Positions 7,791 through 14,225 of a DNA stretch of 64,000 nt are shown in pieces. The stretch lies in assembly GCA_045580005.1 (NCBI GenBank), contig JAZNMZ010000009.1, positions 31,021 to 95,020 of the forward strand, given 5' to 3'. Both the position numbers and the translations under genes were made by a program. The notes beneath the pieces were generated by a model that was given only the letters and a program-made list of their open reading frames with translations, was not told where the DNA came from and did not search any database. The DNA comes from UMGS1052 sp045580005 (lineage in GTDB: Bacteria > Bacillota > Clostridia > Oscillospirales > CAG-382). The number at the start of each line of letters is the position of its first letter. The first letter of the stretch is position 1.

Positions 7791-8594
7791 ATGGCATCAG
7801 AATACGCAATTAAAGTGCAGATGTGTGAAATCGGCAAGAGAATTTACGACAGAGGCATGGTTGCTTCTAACGACGGTAACATTTCTGTTAAGGTGGGCGC
7901 AGATGAATATCTTTGCACACCCACAGGTGTATCAAAGGGCTTTATGACACCCGAGTACATCTGTAAAGTAAACGGCAGAGGCGAAGTTCTTGAGGCTTAT
8001 GAAGGCTTCAAACCCTCCTCAGAAATTAAAATGCATCTTCGTGTTTACAAGGAAAGACCTGATGTAAACTCTGTTGTTCATGCACACCCTATGTATGCAA
8101 CAGGCTTTGCTATCGCAGGTATTCCGCTTACAGCACAGATCATGCCAGAAGCTGTTATCGCTCTCGGATGTGTTCCGATTGCTGAATACGGCACACCCTC
8201 AACTGAAGAGATTCCCGACGCAGTTTCTAAGTATCTGCAGCACTATGACGCAGTTCTTCTTGAAAATCACGGAGCTCTCGCTTTCTCTGATTCACTTCTC
8301 AACGCATATCACAAGATGGAATCAGTTGAATTCTACGCACAGCTTATGTTCATCTCAACACTTCTCGGTGGTCCCAAGGAACTGTCACCCGAACAGGTTC
8401 AGAGACTTTACGAAATCCGCCGTCAGTTTGGTATGAAGGGTAAGCACCCCGCTGACCTCTGTCCCAACCTCGCAGCAGGCAAGCCTGCTTGTCCTAATTG
8501 CACAGGCGACTGCGGCAGCCACACAGCAACATCAAGCGACGCCGATGTTATTTCCGAGATTACAAAGAGAGTACTTGCACAGCTCGGCAAATAA
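7791..8594 (+). CDS. Class II fuculose/rhamnulose-1-phosphate aldolase with BMC targeting tail
   Basis: This 267-residue enzyme follows AAAAGGAG. It should cleave L-fuculose- or L-rhamnulose-1-phosphate to DHAP and L-lactaldehyde, the precursor of 1,2-propanediol. Catalytic and zinc residues line up with E. coli FucA: E78 (SSEIK), H97 and H99 (VVHAHP) and H160 (ENHGA). After the catalytic domain comes a linker with C224, C234, C237 and C241, then a C-terminal amphipathic helix SDADVISEITKRVLAQLGK typical of encapsulation peptides. The cysteine set looks like a possible metal site and is not part of FucA. The aldolase is the hallmark of GRM5-type loci, and rhaA/rhaB lie elsewhere in this window without an aldolase of their own. 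Confidence 0.9.
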   Translation: MASEYAIKVQMCEIGKRIYDRGMVASNDGNISVKVGADEYLCTPTGVSKGFMTPEYICKVNGRGEVLEAYEGFKPSSEIKMHLRVYKERPDVNSVVHAHPMYATGFAIAGIPLTAQIMPEAVIALGCVPIAEYGTPSTEEIPDAVSKYLQHYDAVLLENHGALAFSDSLLNAYHKMESVEFYAQLMFISTLLGGPKELSPEQVQRLYEIRRQFGMKGKHPADLCPNLAAGKPACPNCTGDCGSHTATSSDADVISEITKRVLAQLGK

Positions 8595-8610
8595 TTTTCG
8601 GTGACCATCT

Positions 8611-9117
8611 ATGGATAACGCTAAAATAAAAGGCATAGTAGATTCTATCTCATACGAACTGAAAAAGGAAAAGTCTACATACACGACAGACACAATTACT
8701 CTGCGTCTTGCAAAAAGGGTTGCAAAAAGAGTTGAACAAAGAGCAACTGAGCTTGGCGTCCACGCTGTTATTGCAATATGCTCGAATGCAGCAAGACCAG
8801 TTCTCGTACACTGTATGGATGACTCGTATATCGCGAGCTATGATATAGCTTTTAACAAGGCATATACATCCGCTTCGATAAAAATGTCTACAAAAGTACT
8901 CAAGGGACTGAGCCAGCCACACTCACCTCTTTACGGCATTCAGAATACGAACGACGGAAAGATTGTGATTTTCGGCGGCGGTGAGCCCTTAGTACTTGGA
9001 GGCAAAATTATCGGTGCCCTCGGTGTCAGCGGTGGCAGCGAAGAGCAGGACACACTGCTTGCGGCATACGGAGCTTCGGTTCTCGAGGAAGAAGCTAAAG
9101 AATGCCTACAAATATAA
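8611..9117 (+). CDS. GlcG/HbpS family protein (PduO C-terminal domain-like)
   Basis: The 168-residue product has a basic amphipathic N-terminus (KIKGIVDSISYELKKEKS) and a DUF336 core with DDSYIASYDIAFNKAYTSA and a glycine-rich GGGEPLVLGGKIIGALGVSG. This family includes heme- or corrinoid-binding proteins and the C-terminal half of PduO. No adenosyltransferase domain is present, in keeping with a B12-independent pathway. It is commonly found in glycyl-radical BMC loci but its role there is undefined. The N-terminal helix might serve as a targeting peptide (inference). Confidence 0.85.
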   Translation: MDNAKIKGIVDSISYELKKEKSTYTTDTITLRLAKRVAKRVEQRATELGVHAVIAICSNAARPVLVHCMDDSYIASYDIAFNKAYTSASIKMSTKVLKGLSQPHSPLYGIQNTNDGKIVIFGGGEPLVLGGKIIGALGVSGGSEEQDTLLAAYGASVLEEEAKECLQI

Positions 9118-9131
9118 GATGGAGTAAAATA

Positions 9132-10355
9132 ATGGACTACAACAAGGAAAATATTGAAGAAATCGTGAAGCAGGTTCTTGCAGGCATGGTTGGCGAGGTG
9201 GCAACAGCTACCAGCGCTCCTGCCGCTCCCAGAAGAACTACTGGTGGAGCTGTTCCTTCAACAGCAAGAGTGGCTATGCTCACAGGCATCGAAAAGTTTG
9301 AGATCAAGACTTATCCTATGCCTGAAGTCGGCGACGACGACATTCTTGTTAAGGTTGAGGGCTGCGGTATCTGCGGCACCGACGCTCACGAGTATAAGCG
9401 CGACCCGTTTGGCCTTATCCCTGTAGCACTCGGACATGAGGGCACAGGCGAGATTGTCAAAATGGGCAAGAATGTAACAAAAGACAGTGCAGGAAAACCC
9501 CTCAAAGTCGGCGACAAGGTTGTAACCTGTATGATATTTAAGGATAATCCAGATATCACAATGTTTGACCTTAACAAGCAGAATGTAGGCGGTGCTGATG
9601 TATACGGTCTTTTGCCTGATGACGATGTTCATCTCAACGGTTGGTTTGCCGATTACATCATTGTAAGAAAAGGCTCTACTATATTCAATGTAAGCGATCT
9701 TGACCTCGACTCAAGAATTCTTATCGAGCCCTGCGCAGTTCTTATCCACGCTGTAGAGCGTGCGAAGACAACTGGTATACTCCGCTTTAACAGCAGAGTA
9801 GTTGTACAGGGCTGCGGACCTATCGGTCTTATTTGTATCGCTGTACTTCGTACAATGGGTATCGAAAACATTGTTGCTGTTGACGGCAATGCCAAAAGAC
9901 TCCAGTTTGCAAAGAGAATGGGTGCTGACCACACAGTGAACTTTACAGAGCATAAGGGCATTGAAGCTCTTACAGATGCTGTAAAGGATGCTTTTGGCGG
10001 CTATCTTGCTGACTTTGCGTTTCAGTGTACAGGAAGCCCTGTAGCTCACGCAAACATCTATAAGTTTATCCGCAATGGCGGAGGTCTTTGCGAACTTGGC
10101 TTCTTTATCAACGGCGGCGACGCTACAATTAACCCTCACTTTGACATCTGCTCAAAGGAAATCACAACTGTCGGCTCATGGGTATACACACTTCGTGACT
10201 ACGCAACAACATTTGATTTTCTAAAAAGAGCAATCGCTATCGGTCTTCCTATCAAAGAGCTTATCACACATAAGTATCCGCTTGACAAAATTAATGACGC
10301 GTTTATTACAAATGTCAAGATGGAAGGTCTTAAGATAGCTATAGTCAATAAATAA
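9132..10355 (+). CDS. Encapsulated zinc-dependent alcohol dehydrogenase (MDR family)
   Basis: ATG at 9132 follows GGAG; an in-frame ATG at 9102 overlaps the previous gene and is less likely. The 407-residue protein opens with an amphipathic helix NKENIEEIVKQVLAGMVGEV and an Ala/Pro/Thr linker to about residue 40, a typical N-terminal encapsulation peptide. The catalytic domain has GCGICGTDAHE with C81, GHEG with H102 and E103, and the nucleotide fold VVQGCGPIGL ending in an acidic residue (VAVDGN) that favours NAD(H). The four-cysteine structural zinc loop of classic ADHs is not visible. Likely role: reduction of propionaldehyde (or lactaldehyde) inside the shell. Substrate not proven. Confidence 0.87.
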   Translation: MDYNKENIEEIVKQVLAGMVGEVATATSAPAAPRRTTGGAVPSTARVAMLTGIEKFEIKTYPMPEVGDDDILVKVEGCGICGTDAHEYKRDPFGLIPVALGHEGTGEIVKMGKNVTKDSAGKPLKVGDKVVTCMIFKDNPDITMFDLNKQNVGGADVYGLLPDDDVHLNGWFADYIIVRKGSTIFNVSDLDLDSRILIEPCAVLIHAVERAKTTGILRFNSRVVVQGCGPIGLICIAVLRTMGIENIVAVDGNAKRLQFAKRMGADHTVNFTEHKGIEALTDAVKDAFGGYLADFAFQCTGSPVAHANIYKFIRNGGGLCELGFFINGGDATINPHFDICSKEITTVGSWVYTLRDYATTFDFLKRAIAIGLPIKELITHKYPLDKINDAFITNVKMEGLKIAIVNK

Positions 10356-10373
10356 TCAAAGGAGTAAATGCTA

Positions 10374-10688
10374 ATGACAGAAGCAGTCGGCATTATCGAG
10401 GTTTACGGTCTTGTAGCAGCCTTTGTCGCTTGTGACGCAGGATGTAAAGCAGCGAATGTGAGAGCAGAAACCTTTGATAAAAACAAACCAAAAAAGCCTG
10501 ACGAGCTCAAGGTGCCGCTTATTGTGGCTGTTAAGTTCAGAGGAAGTGTTGACGCGGTAACATCGGCTATAGATGCAGCCGAAGCTGCGGCAAACCAGGT
10601 ATCAGGCGTAGTAACAAAACACATTATAGCCCGTCCCGAGAACGGCACCGAAAAGATGCTCAAGCTCTCAGGACTCGACAAAAAATAA
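10374..10688 (+). CDS. BMC-H shell protein with lysine/proline-rich insertion
   Basis: The preferred start is ATG at 10374, 9 bases after GGAG (the ATG at 10368 is too close). The 104-residue protein carries one BMC domain: AVGIIEVYGLVAAFVACDAG at the N-terminus and KHIIARPENGTEKML near the end. Between two core strands there is an insertion, DKNKPKKPDELK, absent from its neighbours. It also has two cysteines (CDAGC) in the first helix. Part of a run of four BMC-H genes; role: facet hexamer. Confidence 0.92.
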   Translation: MTEAVGIIEVYGLVAAFVACDAGCKAANVRAETFDKNKPKKPDELKVPLIVAVKFRGSVDAVTSAIDAAEAAANQVSGVVTKHIIARPENGTEKMLKLSGLDKK

Positions 10689-10721
10689 TTTAAAACTTTT
10701 ATTAAACGGAGGAAATTTAAA

Positions 10722-10997
10722 ATGGCACAGGAAGCATTAGGAATGGTAGAAACAAGAGGTCTTACAGCAGCTATCGAAGCAGCAGACTCTATGGTTAAGG
10801 CCGCAGAAGTAACACTTGTTGGAACAGAAAAGATCGGTTCCGGACTCGTAAGCGTTATGGTACGCGGTGATGTTGGCGCAGTTAAGGCGGCAGTTGAGGT
10901 TGGCGGCGAGGCAGCTTCCAGACTCGGAGAGCTTGTTGCTACACATGTAATCCCCAGACCTCACGCTGATGTTGAGAAGATTCTTCCCAAGTTCTAA
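10722..10997 (+). CDS. BMC-H shell protein (PduA/EutM type)
   Basis: A canonical 91-residue hexamer protein, with ATG after an ideal GGAGG. It has GMVETRGLTAAIEAADSM, the core EKIGSGLVSVMVRGDVGAV and the C-terminal HVIPRPHADVEKIL. It is very similar to the short form encoded from 11504, including the identical stretch from GTEKIGSG through GAVKAAVE, so the two arose by recent duplication or are kept alike. Probably a major facet protein given the strong ribosome binding site. Confidence 0.95.
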   Translation: MAQEALGMVETRGLTAAIEAADSMVKAAEVTLVGTEKIGSGLVSVMVRGDVGAVKAAVEVGGEAASRLGELVATHVIPRPHADVEKILPKF

Positions 10998-11027
10998 TCT
11001 AAACCAGATACATAAAGGATGAAGAAT

Positions 11028-11333
11028 ATGAAATCTCTAGGACTCGTCGAAGTTTCCGGAGTAGTTGCCGCAGTTGACGCGCTCGATATCATGTGCAAAA
11101 GCGCGAATGTATCTTTTGTTACATGGGAACGCAAGCTCGGTGGCAGACTTGTTACAATCATTGTAACCGGAAGCGTTTCAGATGTTACCGAAGCGATTGA
11201 ATGTGTAAAGCAAAATGCGTCAGTCCCCCTCTGCGCGTATGCTGTTATTGCAAATCCGCACGAGGAAACAATCCGCATAGCTGAGCTTAGCGCATCAAGA
11301 ATCAAAAAAGCAGCAGACGCTGCAAAAAATTAA
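11028..11333 (+). CDS. BMC-H shell protein, divergent paralogue
   Basis: ATG at 11028 is spaced 9 bases from AAAGG, whereas the ATG at 11019 abuts it. The 101-residue protein has one BMC domain beginning SLGLVEVSGVVAAVDALD, the strand pair GGRLVTIIVTGSVSDV and a late YAVIANPHEET. It differs from its two near-identical neighbours in pore-loop and C-terminal residues and ends in a basic helix KKAADAAKN. Probably a minor facet hexamer with different pore properties. Confidence 0.92.
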   Translation: MKSLGLVEVSGVVAAVDALDIMCKSANVSFVTWERKLGGRLVTIIVTGSVSDVTEAIECVKQNASVPLCAYAVIANPHEETIRIAELSASRIKKAADAAKN

Positions 11334-11350
11334 CTTAAGAGGAAAATAAC

Positions 11351-11782
11351 ATGGCTGAAAAGATTGAAAAATCCGCACCCAAGAAAAAGACAGGCGCGGT
11401 AAAGAAAACAGCTACTGTATCCCCTGCTGCAAAACCTGTTGCAGCAAAGACAGAAACAAAAACAACAAATAATACTAAAGATAGTCTAACGGAGGTAAAA
11501 GTTATGACACAGTTAGCATTAGGCATGATCGAAACAAGAGGACTTGTTGCAGCAGTTGAAGCAGCAGATGCTATGCTCAAGGCAGCAAATGTAGAGCTTG
11601 TTGGAACTGAAAAGATCGGTTCCGGACTCGTGAGCGTAATGGTTCGCGGCGATGTTGGCGCAGTTAAGGCAGCAGTTGAAGCTGGTGCTTCTTCTGCAGA
11701 GCGTCTCGGCGAAGTTATTGCAACTCATGTAATCCCCAGACCTCATGCAGATGTTGAAAAGATTCTTCCCGCCCTTAAATAA
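11351..11782 (+). CDS. BMC-H shell protein with N-terminal extension and internal in-frame start
   Basis: The full frame from ATG 11351 (AGAGGA upstream) gives 143 residues: a 51-residue Lys/Ala/Thr-rich, low-complexity extension (MAEKIEKSAPKKKTGAVKK and on) followed by a canonical BMC-H domain. A second in-frame ATG at 11504 is preceded by an ideal GGAGG 7 bases away and would give a 92-residue shell protein nearly identical to that encoded at 10722. Both products are plausible, as in PduB/PduB' of Salmonella, where two starts yield long and short shell proteins and the extension ties shell to core. Here the extension sits on a hexameric BMC-H protein, which I do not recall being described. 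Confidence 0.88.
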   Translation: MAEKIEKSAPKKKTGAVKKTATVSPAAKPVAAKTETKTTNNTKDSLTEVKVMTQLALGMIETRGLVAAVEAADAMLKAANVELVGTEKIGSGLVSVMVRGDVGAVKAAVEAGASSAERLGEVIATHVIPRPHADVEKILPALK

Positions 11783-11842
11783 GGCGACCCTTAAATAAGA
11801 GCAATCTTATACAATAATACGAATCTTTTTAACCTCGGTTGT

Positions 11843-11929
11843 CCTGCGAAGACCTCGCGTCTTCGCAGGGGACTCCCGAACACCTGCCGAAAAATCGGCA
11901 AAATACCAAACAGATATCTAATTGATATC
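11843..11929 (+). other. Three tandem stem-loops between shell hexamer and pentamer genes
   Basis: Hairpin 1 has an 11-bp perfect GC-rich stem: CCTGCGAAGAC, loop CTCGC, GTCTTCGCAGG (11843-11869). Hairpin 2 is TGCCGA-AAAA-TCGGCA (11885-11900). Hairpin 3 is GATATC-TAATT-GATATC (11913-11929), ending 17 bases before the EutN-type start codon. None is followed by a clear T run, so they look like mRNA processing, stability or attenuation elements. A short direct repeat CCCTTAAATAAG (11772-11783 and 11788-11799) precedes them. Confidence 0.7.
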
Positions 11930-11946
11930 GGATTAAAGGTGAAAAT

Positions 11947-12213
11947 ATGATTATTGGAAAAATCGTCGGAAATGTAGTTTCTACAAAAAAGAACGAAAAC
12001 CTAACTGGTGGAAAGTTCCTTGTTGTGGAAGTATATTCTTCTATGGCGAACGATAAAAGAAAAATGGTGGCAGTTGACAATGTCGGAGCCGGAATGGGCG
12101 ACATTGTGTTGGTAGCACAGGGCAGTGCCGCACGACTTGCTTGTCAGGATGAAAAGCTTCCTATTGACGCAGCGGTTGTCGGTATTGTAGATACAGCCAC
12201 CGGACTGGAGTAA
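11947..12213 (+). CDS. BMC-P vertex pentamer protein (EutN/CcmL type)
   Basis: The 88-residue product follows AAAGGTG. It begins MIIGKIVGNVVSTKKNENL and has VEVYS, the conserved VDNVGAGMGDIVLVAQGSAAR and VVGIVDTA near the end, the standard EutN/CcmL fold. Five copies close each vertex of the icosahedral shell, so much less is needed than of the hexamers. The 164-base gap with three hairpins in front of it may serve that ratio. The next gene, PduS-like, follows 9 bases later. Confidence 0.95.
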   Translation: MIIGKIVGNVVSTKKNENLTGGKFLVVEVYSSMANDKRKMVAVDNVGAGMGDIVLVAQGSAARLACQDEKLPIDAAVVGIVDTATGLE

Positions 12214-12222
12214 TATAAAGTT

Positions 12223-13551
12223 ATGGTATTAACAGAACTTGTTGAAACAATGAAGAAAAGCGGTGTCGCCGGAGCAGGCGGAGCCGGATTTCCTTCCTAT
12301 GCAAAGCTCGACAAACGAGCTGACACCATAATCCTTAACTGTGCAGAGTGTGAACCGCTCCTCAAGCTCCATAGACAGGTACTCGAGAAATACGCTTACG
12401 AAATTTTAAGCACACTTACAACTATTGCTGACGCTGTAGAGGCAGACAGTGTTATTATCGCTGTTAAGTCCTCCTACAAGGGAGCTGTTGAGGCTGTTAA
12501 AAATAACCTCAGCAAATTTCCCAAGGTATCTATCGGACTTCTTCCCGAAATTTACCCTGCAGGAGACGAAGTTGTAACAATCTATGAAACAACAAAGAGA
12601 GTTGTCGCTCCCGGTGCACTTCCTATCACTGTCGGAGTTACAGTTTTCAATGTTGAAACAATTCTCAATGTTTATAATGCAATCAATTCTGACTCCCCTG
12701 TTACTACAAAGTATATCACAATAGCAGGTGAAGTAAAGAATCCGATTACACTCAAAGCGCCTCTCGGTATTACATATGCAGAGCTTATAGAAATGGCAGG
12801 CGGAGCAACAGTTTCCGATTATAAGCTGATCGGCGGCGGTCCTATGACAGGTCGTATTGTTTCTCCTACTGATGTAGTAACAAAGACATCAAACGCTATT
12901 CTTGTTCTCCCCTCAAATCATTCCTTGATACTCAAAAAAACATCAAAGATTCAGATTGACATGAAGAGAGCTAAAGCGGCTTGCTGCCAGTGCAGAATGT
13001 GTACTGATTTGTGCTCAAGAAACCTGCTTGGTCATCCTATTGAGCCACACGCGTTTATGCGTTCGGTTACAACAGGAAACACACAGGATGTTGCGCCCTT
13101 TATCAACACTATGTTCTGCTCACAGTGTGGACTTTGCGAGCTTTATGCTTGTGGTCAAGGTCTCTCCCCCAGAACTCTTATAGGTGAATACAAGAACGGA
13201 TTGCGCGCTGCAGGAGTAAAGCCTCCGGTTGACGCAAAGTTTGACGAAGTTCATCCCAACAGAGAAATCAGAAGAGTTCCTATGGGCAGACTCACAGCGA
13301 GACTTGGACTTACAGCATACAACAAACCTGCTCCCCTTGTTGACGAAACAGTTAATGCAGGCAAGGTTAAGATTATGCTCTCTCAGAGCATAGGTGCTCC
13401 TGCGACCGCTATTGTCAAAAAAGGCGACAAGGTTTCAGTCGGTCAGGTTATAGGAGAGGCTGCCGAAGGCAAGCTTTCTATGCCTGTACACGCTTCAATC
13501 AACGGCAAGGTTGTTGACGCAAACGACAGATTCGTTGTAATCGAGGCATAA
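12223..13551 (+). CDS. PduS-like flavin/iron-sulfur oxidoreductase (RnfC family)
   Basis: The 442-residue protein has an RnfC/NQO1-like N-terminus (GAGGAGFPSYAKL, the FMN/NADH region), a soluble-ligand-binding SLBB segment near 165-200, and two [4Fe-4S] motifs: C254/C255-C257-C260-C264 and C299-C302-C305-C310. PduS was described as a cobalamin reductase in the B12-dependent Pdu system. This locus has no B12 enzyme, so here it more likely moves electrons across or along the shell, possibly with the PduT-like trimer that follows. The C-terminal part carries a barrel-sandwich-like domain (VKKGDKVSVGQVIGEA). Confidence 0.9.
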   Translation: MVLTELVETMKKSGVAGAGGAGFPSYAKLDKRADTIILNCAECEPLLKLHRQVLEKYAYEILSTLTTIADAVEADSVIIAVKSSYKGAVEAVKNNLSKFPKVSIGLLPEIYPAGDEVVTIYETTKRVVAPGALPITVGVTVFNVETILNVYNAINSDSPVTTKYITIAGEVKNPITLKAPLGITYAELIEMAGGATVSDYKLIGGGPMTGRIVSPTDVVTKTSNAILVLPSNHSLILKKTSKIQIDMKRAKAACCQCRMCTDLCSRNLLGHPIEPHAFMRSVTTGNTQDVAPFINTMFCSQCGLCELYACGQGLSPRTLIGEYKNGLRAAGVKPPVDAKFDEVHPNREIRRVPMGRLTARLGLTAYNKPAPLVDETVNAGKVKIMLSQSIGAPATAIVKKGDKVSVGQVIGEAAEGKLSMPVHASINGKVVDANDRFVVIEA

Positions 13552-13601
13552 AGCAATTACATGGTTTTACCCCATAAAAACCCAGCCGAATAAAGATATA
13601 T

Positions 13602-13642
13602 GGGGAGAAAGGATGTTTTTCATCAAAGATTTTTGATGAAAA
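13602..13642 (+). other. Hairpin and seven-codon mini-ORF upstream of the BMC-T gene
   Basis: A perfect 11-bp stem TTTTCATCAAA-GATT-TTTGATGAAAA occupies 13617-13642. A GGGGAG box precedes ATG 13613, which opens a seven-codon frame (MFFIKDF, stop 13634-13636) inside the hairpin. The true BMC-T start at 13659 has only a weak binding site, so this element may tune its translation. No terminator T run. Confidence 0.45.
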
Positions 13643-13658
13643 CTCACGGTTATTATCA

Positions 13659-14207
13659 ATGAGTAAAGCAATCGGAATGGTTGAACTTCAGACAGTGTCC
13701 GCAGGCATTACCAGCGCGGATCTGATGCTTAAGACCGCAGAGGTCGAAGTGATTGAAAGTCAGCCTGTATGTCCGGGAAAATACATAGTTCTTATCAGTG
13801 GCGATCTCAGCGCTGTTAAGGCGGCTGTGGACTCAGCTAAGGCAAAGGTCGGAGCGAAGCTTGTAGGAAGCTTTGTTCTCGGCAATCCTCATGAGTCTAT
13901 TTTCCCTGCTCTTTATGGCGCAACTCAGGTAGAAGATGTAAAAGCTCTCGGTGTTCTTGAAACATTCTCGGCAGCTGATATTATCACTGCAGCTGACGCA
14001 GCAGCAAAGACATCTTTGGTTGACCTTATCGAGCTTCGTGTCGCCAGAGGTTTGGGCGGCAAATCCTATATGCTTATCACGGGCGATGTAGCAGCGGTTA
14101 CAGCAGCTATCGAAAAGGCGCAGACAGAAGTGTCCGAAAACGGTATGCTTCTTGACAGCTCAATTATTGCAAATCCTGATAAGCGCCTTTGGGAAAATAT
14201 CCTTTAA
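13659..14207 (+). CDS. BMC-T shell protein, PduT type with Fe-S cysteine
   Basis: 182 residues form two tandem BMC domains (about 1-90 and 95-182), the second starting KALGVLETFSAADIITAADA. C38 in QPVCPGKY sits at the same residue number as the pore cysteine of PduT, which holds a [4Fe-4S] cluster at the threefold axis, so an electron conduit through the shell is likely. The adjacent upstream gene encodes the PduS-like Fe-S flavoprotein, the known PduT partner. The ribosome binding site is poor and a hairpin lies upstream. Confidence 0.92.
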   Translation: MSKAIGMVELQTVSAGITSADLMLKTAEVEVIESQPVCPGKYIVLISGDLSAVKAAVDSAKAKVGAKLVGSFVLGNPHESIFPALYGATQVEDVKALGVLETFSAADIITAADAAAKTSLVDLIELRVARGLGGKSYMLITGDVAAVTAAIEKAQTEVSENGMLLDSSIIANPDKRLWENIL

Positions 14208-14225
14208 TTTCTGAAAGGAATAAAA

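Noticed and set aside
8611..9117. PduO adenosyltransferase
   Set aside because: Only the GlcG-like domain is present, without the ATP:cobalamin adenosyltransferase domain.
11772..11799. Direct repeat CCCTTAAATAAG as an att site or CRISPR remnant
   Set aside because: Only two 12-base copies with a 4-base gap; a local slippage duplication around the stop codon explains it.
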